Of a DNA stretch of 43,530 bases, positions 41,068-43,530 are shown in pieces. A model generated the notes under the pieces. That model saw only the letters and a program-made list of their open reading frames with translations. It was not told where the DNA came from and made no database searches. The stretch is from a virus. How positions within the stretch are numbered: the first letter of the stretch is position 1; each line of letters begins with the position of its first letter. The position numbers and the translations under genes were made by a program. The stretch spans positions 1 through 43,530 of IMG/VR virus record IMGVR_UViG_3300015371_000929; one strand, 5' to 3'.

Positions 41068-41459
41068 GCGACCACCTCCTGTTTCGTAGCGAACAGCAGG
41101 CCCGATGCCAGCCGTTCGGTGAGCCATTGCGTGTGGGCGACGGGGCAGTCGACGACCACCTCGACGATGACCCTGCCGTGGCGCAGGTTCTCCGGCAGCG
41201 GGTTGGAGTTGATGATCTCGGCGCCGAACCCCAGGTAGTTCGCCACCTCCTCCCGGCTGCGGGCGTGGACGATCAGCCGGTCCACCTCGTACCCCTCATG
41301 GGCACGGTCGTGCTCCGACAACTCGCTGGTGTAGATGCCGCCATGCTCGTCGAACATGTGCGTGCCAAGCTCGTCGCCGCCCTCGCCCCACGGCCCCCCG
41401 ACCCACTCGTGATCGGGGAACCGGATCCTGCGTCCGTCGATGATCTGGCAGCCCCTCAT
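41064..41459 (-). CDS. Hypothetical early protein (131 aa)
   Basis: Mixed protein with GGDELGTHMFDEHGG, EVDRLIVHARSREEV and RVIVEVVVDCPVAHTQWL segments, probably alpha/beta. ATG 41459 overlaps the preceding stop (ATGA). No family is recognised. Confidence 0.65.
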   Translation of the reverse strand: MRGCQIIDGRRIRFPDHEWVGGPWGEGGDELGTHMFDEHGGIYTSELSEHDRAHEGYEVDRLIVHARSREEVANYLGFGAEIINSNPLPENLRHGRVIVEVVVDCPVAHTQWLTERLASGLLFATKQEVVA

Positions 41460-41803
41460 GGCCGCACCGCCACACCGACGAAGTGGGAGCCGAGCTCGAG
41501 CATGAGGGTGGTCGTCGCCACCCGTGCAGCGAGGTCGGTGTCGGTGGGCCATCCCAGCTCGTCCCGAGCCTCGTCCTCCCCCAGCCATGTGTAGACCGTC
41601 ATGGCCTCGTCCAGGGTGAGCAGCCCTTCGAGCTGGGCGCGGGACTTCCAGCCCTGGTAGACGAACAGCTCGTCGGTGGACAGCGACGCCTTCTCCCGCA
41701 CCTTGCGCCGGGCTGTCTCCGGCATGTCGTCCAGGCGCAGAGCGATCCGCTCCCTCGCCTCGAGTAGCCGGTTCCGTTCGCCGAAGATCGACGTGACGGT
41801 CAA
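41456..41803 (-). CDS. Helical early protein with TTG start (115 aa)
   Basis: Mostly helical (RNRLLEARERIALRLDDM, RRKVREKASLSTDELF, LLTLDEAMTVYTWLGEDEA). A TTG at 41803 is preferred because AGGAGGTGGTCGCA lies eight bases before it, exactly where other genes have ATG. It is first in the unit behind promoter copy 3. Not recognised. Confidence 0.7.
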   Translation of the reverse strand: MTVTSIFGERNRLLEARERIALRLDDMPETARRKVREKASLSTDELFVYQGWKSRAQLEGLLTLDEAMTVYTWLGEDEARDELGWPTDTDLAARVATTTLMLELGSHFVGVAVRP

Positions 41804-42189
41804 TGCGACCACCTCCTCATCCTGCCCGGCGAGGCCATCCCGCCGTGGCTGCAACAGACTGCCCACCGGCTGACGAAATCGTCAAGGTCCGCCCAGGTGA
41901 GCACGGCGATCCCCCCCGACGCGCCCTTCGCGGGGAGAAGGCGGTATCCGGGGTAAACGGTGTCCTCACCCGCGATGAGGCGTACCGTTTCATCCTGGCT
42001 GGCGGGGCCGACGGTGGTGGCTGCCAGCCCCCCGGCCCCGCGGCACCCCCCTCGCTGCGGGGTCCGGGCGTGAGGGAAGTCATCGCCCACGAGCTGCTCG
42101 CCCGCGAAGGACCCCCCCCACGCGACGCACACGCGCGCGGAGGGCGCAGGTGCGTGAGGCGTGCGTGTGGGTGGCGGTGCCCCCCCGCA
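41804..42189. other. 386-bp gap with promoter copy 3 and an uncertain ORF
   Basis: The stretch carries promoter copy 3 (41856-41901). A leftward ORF ending at 41800 (up to 110 aa; DETVRLIAGEDTVYPGYRLL, GIAVLTWADLDDF) looks partly protein-like and its stop overlaps the TTG at 41803, but it has no good start or ribosome site and would run through the promoter. A decayed or very short gene is possible. Confidence 0.5.
41856..41901 (-). promoter_or_regulatory. Repeated early promoter block, copy 3
   Basis: GCGGACCTTGACG with CTCACC three bases upstream (41880-41901), then 18 bp and CAGTCT (41856-41861). The leader has GCAGCC...GGGATGGCC as in copy 2, then the AGGAGGTGGTCG box before the TTG at 41803. 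Confidence 0.7.
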
Positions 42190-42201
42190 TCACGCGGGGG
42201 G
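42181..42201 (-). terminator. GC hairpin with a stop codon in its loop
   Basis: CCCCCCGC (42181-42188) pairs with GCGGGGGG (42194-42201), loop ATCAC. The stop codon of the His-rich gene (42190-42192, read leftward) sits inside the loop, so translation to the end would disturb the hairpin. No T-tract. Confidence 0.6.
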
Positions 42202-42402
42202 GGAGGGAGCCTGAGCGGCGAGATGCGCGGCGCGGTGGTAGGCGAGCATGTTCGCCTCGCGCTCGTGCCCGGTCGTGGACGGGGCATCGGGACCGTGGTA
42301 GCCGTGCTCACGGGTGACGTGCGAGAGCAGCGCCTCACGCGCCTCCGGATGGACGACCTCGTGGGGAGCAGGCACGTAGCCGTGCTCGTGCGTGTGGGTC
42401 AT
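42190..42402 (-). CDS. His-rich small protein (70 aa)
   Basis: About twelve His residues, in MTHTHEHGY, VTREHGYHGPD and YHRAAHLAA. ATG 42402 is chosen over a start at 42438 because GAGGAGG lies seven bases before it and the longer form would enter the 42426 hairpin. Metal binding is possible. No family is recognised. Confidence 0.6.
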   Translation of the reverse strand: MTHTHEHGYVPAPHEVVHPEAREALLSHVTREHGYHGPDAPSTTGHEREANMLAYHRAAHLAAQAPSPPA

Positions 42403-42425
42403 GTGCGTGCCTCCTCGTGAGCGTG

Positions 42426-42451
42426 GGGGGACGGGCATGTGCCCGTCCCCC
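42426..42451. terminator. 11-bp perfect terminator hairpin
   Basis: GGGGGACGGGC (42426-42436), loop ATGT, GCCCGTCCCCC (42441-42451). It lies 14 bases after the stop at 42466 and is among the strongest stems in the genome. It should stop most leftward transcription after the first gene, making that gene nearly monocistronic. No T-tract. Confidence 0.7.
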
Positions 42452-42465
42452 GTGGGTGAGCGTGC

Positions 42466-42906
42466 CTAGACCTCGACCGGCACCTCCACGCGCACCTCGT
42501 ACCCGGCCGCCTTGAGCGCCTTGCCCACGAGCCTGACGTGGGCGAGCCTCGGCGGGTCGAGCACGAGCGTGCCGTCCGATGCGACGTGCTCCTCACGCAC
42601 GAGCCACTTCGAGAAGCCGGACGTGCGTGGGAGGACCGTGAGGTATGCCTCCGGCGAAGCGTTGATCGTCGCCGCCTTGAGCTTCGCAAGGCCAGCCGCA
42701 CCCGCAGCCGTGGCGGCCAGGTACGTGTCGGCGTACTCCGCGTAGCGCTCCTCGCGCTCGCCCGACTTCGCCTCCAGCATGGCCTTGAACGCCGCCCGTG
42801 CCTCCCGGCGGTGCTCCCGGCAGTACTTCGACTTGCCGACCGTCGGCTCCGCGCACTTGGCGCAGGTGACACCCGTGGCCGTGGCCGTGCTTGCCTGGGT
42901 CGCCAT
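42466..42906 (-). CDS. First leftward gene: zinc-knuckle helical protein (146 aa)
   Basis: Near the N terminus CAKCAEPTVGKSKYCREHRREAR forms a C-x2-C...C-x2-H knuckle, followed by Ala-rich helices and a basic/beta C-terminal part. ATG 42906 is set by GAGGAGGTGGTCGCATC. It has its own promoter (42963-42992) and an 11-bp terminator directly after it, so it may be the earliest, strongly expressed gene. A host-takeover or regulatory role is inference. Confidence 0.75.
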   Translation of the reverse strand: MATQASTATATGVTCAKCAEPTVGKSKYCREHRREARAAFKAMLEAKSGEREERYAEYADTYLAATAAGAAGLAKLKAATINASPEAYLTVLPRTSGFSKWLVREEHVASDGTLVLDPPRLAHVRLVGKALKAAGYEVRVEVPVEV

Positions 42907-42962
42907 GATGCGACCACCTCCTCGGCGAGCCTGCCGGGCCATCCGGCTTCGTCGCCGAGCAC

Positions 42963-42992
42963 AGATTGCGCCTCCCCGACCCCCGTTGTCAT
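42963..42992 (-). promoter_or_regulatory. First leftward promoter
   Basis: ATGACA (42987-42992) and CAATCT (42963-42968), 18 bp apart, read leftward. CAATCT is one base from the CAGTCT of copies 2 and 3, and the leader shares CCGGATGGCCCGG with copy 2. The GGACCTTGACG upstream block is absent, so its control may differ from the other three. Confidence 0.6.
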
Positions 42993-43186
42993 CGGCCGAA
43001 AGTCTCGAATCCGACCGACTTTGGACCTAGGCCGAATGGGGAAGTTCGTGCCTGTGGTCCGGGGAGCCTCCGTGGAGCTGGCCGGCGGAAGAACAGCCCG
43101 TGCGCCCAGGCACGACGCTGCGCGGTGGGACCATCGCGCATCCCTATGCGCGTCCGGTGCTTCTCAGGGTTGCTGGCCGGTCTGCC

Positions 43187-43344
43187 GGAGAACAGCGCGT
43201 AGCGCGTGGTAGGGACGCTCCCGCGCGTGCCGTCAGGGAGCGTCCCGGTGTGCTCACAGGCACGGATTCGCAGGACGGCAGCCGAGGAGAACAGCGTGTG
43301 TGCGGGCGGTAGGGACGCGCATCATGCGTGGTAGGGACGCGCAT
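43187..43344. repeat. Iteron-like direct repeats
   Basis: GGAGAACAGCG occurs at 43187-43197 and 43286-43296, each followed ~21 bases later by GGTAGGGACGC (43208, 43308). A further full copy GGTAGGGACGCGCAT at 43330-43344 repeats 43308-43322 with a 22-bp period, two helical turns. Such spacing suits an origin-binding or regulatory protein. Confidence 0.6.
43212..43246. repeat. 11-bp perfect inverted repeat
   Basis: GGGACGCTCCC (43212-43222) and GGGAGCGTCCC (43236-43246) are perfect inverted copies around 13 bases. One arm overlaps the first GGTAGGGACGC repeat. It could be a terminator, an origin stem-loop or a packaging/initiation site. Confidence 0.6.
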
Positions 43345-43388
43345 GTGGGCGTGGTCGATGCGGTGCGGTGGGTGCGGGATACCGTAAC

Positions 43389-43406
43389 GCTAGGCACGAG
43401 CCACGC
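43389..43406. repeat. GCTAGGCACG-type direct repeat, copy 1
   Basis: GCTAGGCACG (43389-43398), then CACGC, repeats the element at 39-48 (also 43446-43455) 57 bp away on the circle. Confidence 0.4.
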
Positions 43407-43407
43407 A

Positions 43408-43530
43408 CGAACCGGGCCGATCGCCCATAACGGGCATTATGTCAAGCTAGGCACGGCTCACGCCTGCGATTCGCACACGATGCTCTCAGGCTGGGGGGGG
43501 GTCGCGTGTGATCGCGGCTTTGTCCGCCCC
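43408..43530. repeat. Terminal direct repeat, right copy
   Basis: Identical to bases 1-123; see the left copy. Annotation of the circle should count it once. Confidence 0.95.

Larger units (their letters stand above)
42907..43407. other. Right part of divergent non-coding control region
   Basis: No credible gene is seen over 500 bp. It holds the first leftward promoter, an inverted AAAGTC/GACTTT pair (42999-43022), duplicated GGAGAACAGCG and GGTAGGGACGC elements, an 11-bp hairpin and a GCTAGGCACG repeat. Joined to 1-408 it is the only long non-coding region and separates divergent transcription, so it is the best origin candidate. Confidence 0.6.

Noticed and set aside
41800-42132. 110-aa leftward ORF in the 41.8-42.1 kb gap
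   Set aside because: Partly protein-like, but no good start or ribosome site, and it would span the promoter block; kept only as a note in the gap entry.
43001-43022. TCGAATCC, resembling a tRNA T-loop
   Set aside because: No acceptor, D or anticodon stems can be folded around it; it fits better as part of an AAAGTC/GACTTT inverted repeat.
43144-43344. 66-aa leftward ORF in the control region
   Set aside because: It runs through the inverted repeat and iterons and has no ribosome site.
1-43530. tRNA genes, CRISPR arrays, integrase or repressor
   Set aside because: Looked for by eye on both strands; no cloverleaf, no spaced repeat array, and no recombinase or repressor motifs were found.

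Overview
The window looks like one complete, terminally redundant contig of a lytic, high-GC tailed phage (Caudoviricetes). Bases 1-123 recur exactly at 43408-43530, so the unique sequence is about 43,407 bp and is circular or circularly permuted. An actinobacterial host is inferred from the very GC-rich DNA, the strong AGGAGG ribosome sites, the many GTG starts, and small early genes of types common in actinobacteria and their phages (DUF6197-like, DUF3846-like). No integrase, repressor, tRNA, CRISPR array or DNA polymerase was found.

Rightward genes (409-29366) carry morphogenesis and lysis. They run: HNH nuclease, zinc-ribbon protein, large terminase, portal, four tiny Arg/Lys-rich proteins, a 183-aa protein, an 11.1-kb gene for a 3705-aa protein (a quarter of the genome), two repeat proteins, a beta-rich fibre-like protein, scaffold candidate, major capsid protein, several structural proteins, adaptor and nozzle/hub candidates, then a lysis cassette (small membrane proteins plus an M15-type peptidase) and a secreted protein. 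No tape-measure gene or frameshifted tail-chaperone pair is visible, so a short-tailed (podovirus-like) particle is the best guess. The giant protein combines a proline-rich N terminus, an ADP-ribosyltransferase-like fold that seems split by a ~200-aa insertion, a GNAT-like acetyltransferase segment, an HExxH metallopeptidase and a long helical C-terminal half. This is the architecture of the phage 'polyvalent' proteins thought to enter the cell with the DNA.

A terminator with convergent stop codons (29381-29426) separates this arm from the leftward arm (42906 down to 29422). The leftward arm carries about 30 small, tightly overlapping genes: a sliding clamp with an acidic, zinc-finger-like extension, a PD-(D/E)XK nuclease, a zinc-ribbon protein, a DnaB/RecA-like ATPase, RusA, and a primase divided into separate CHC2 zinc-finger and Toprim genes. 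Many others are small Cys-rich or secreted proteins of unknown role. Replication probably borrows the host polymerase, loaded on or modified through the phage clamp.

The leftward arm is cut into units by GC-rich hairpins. Three of these units start with a shared promoter block (GYGGACCTTGACG, then a 17-18 nt spacer and CAGTCT or GATGCT). Many genes share an extended ribosome-binding box, AGGAGGTGGTCG. The ~900-bp divergent non-coding region joining the contig ends holds an 11-bp perfect hairpin, tandem GGTAGGGACGC repeats and palindromes, and is the best candidate for the origin or control region.
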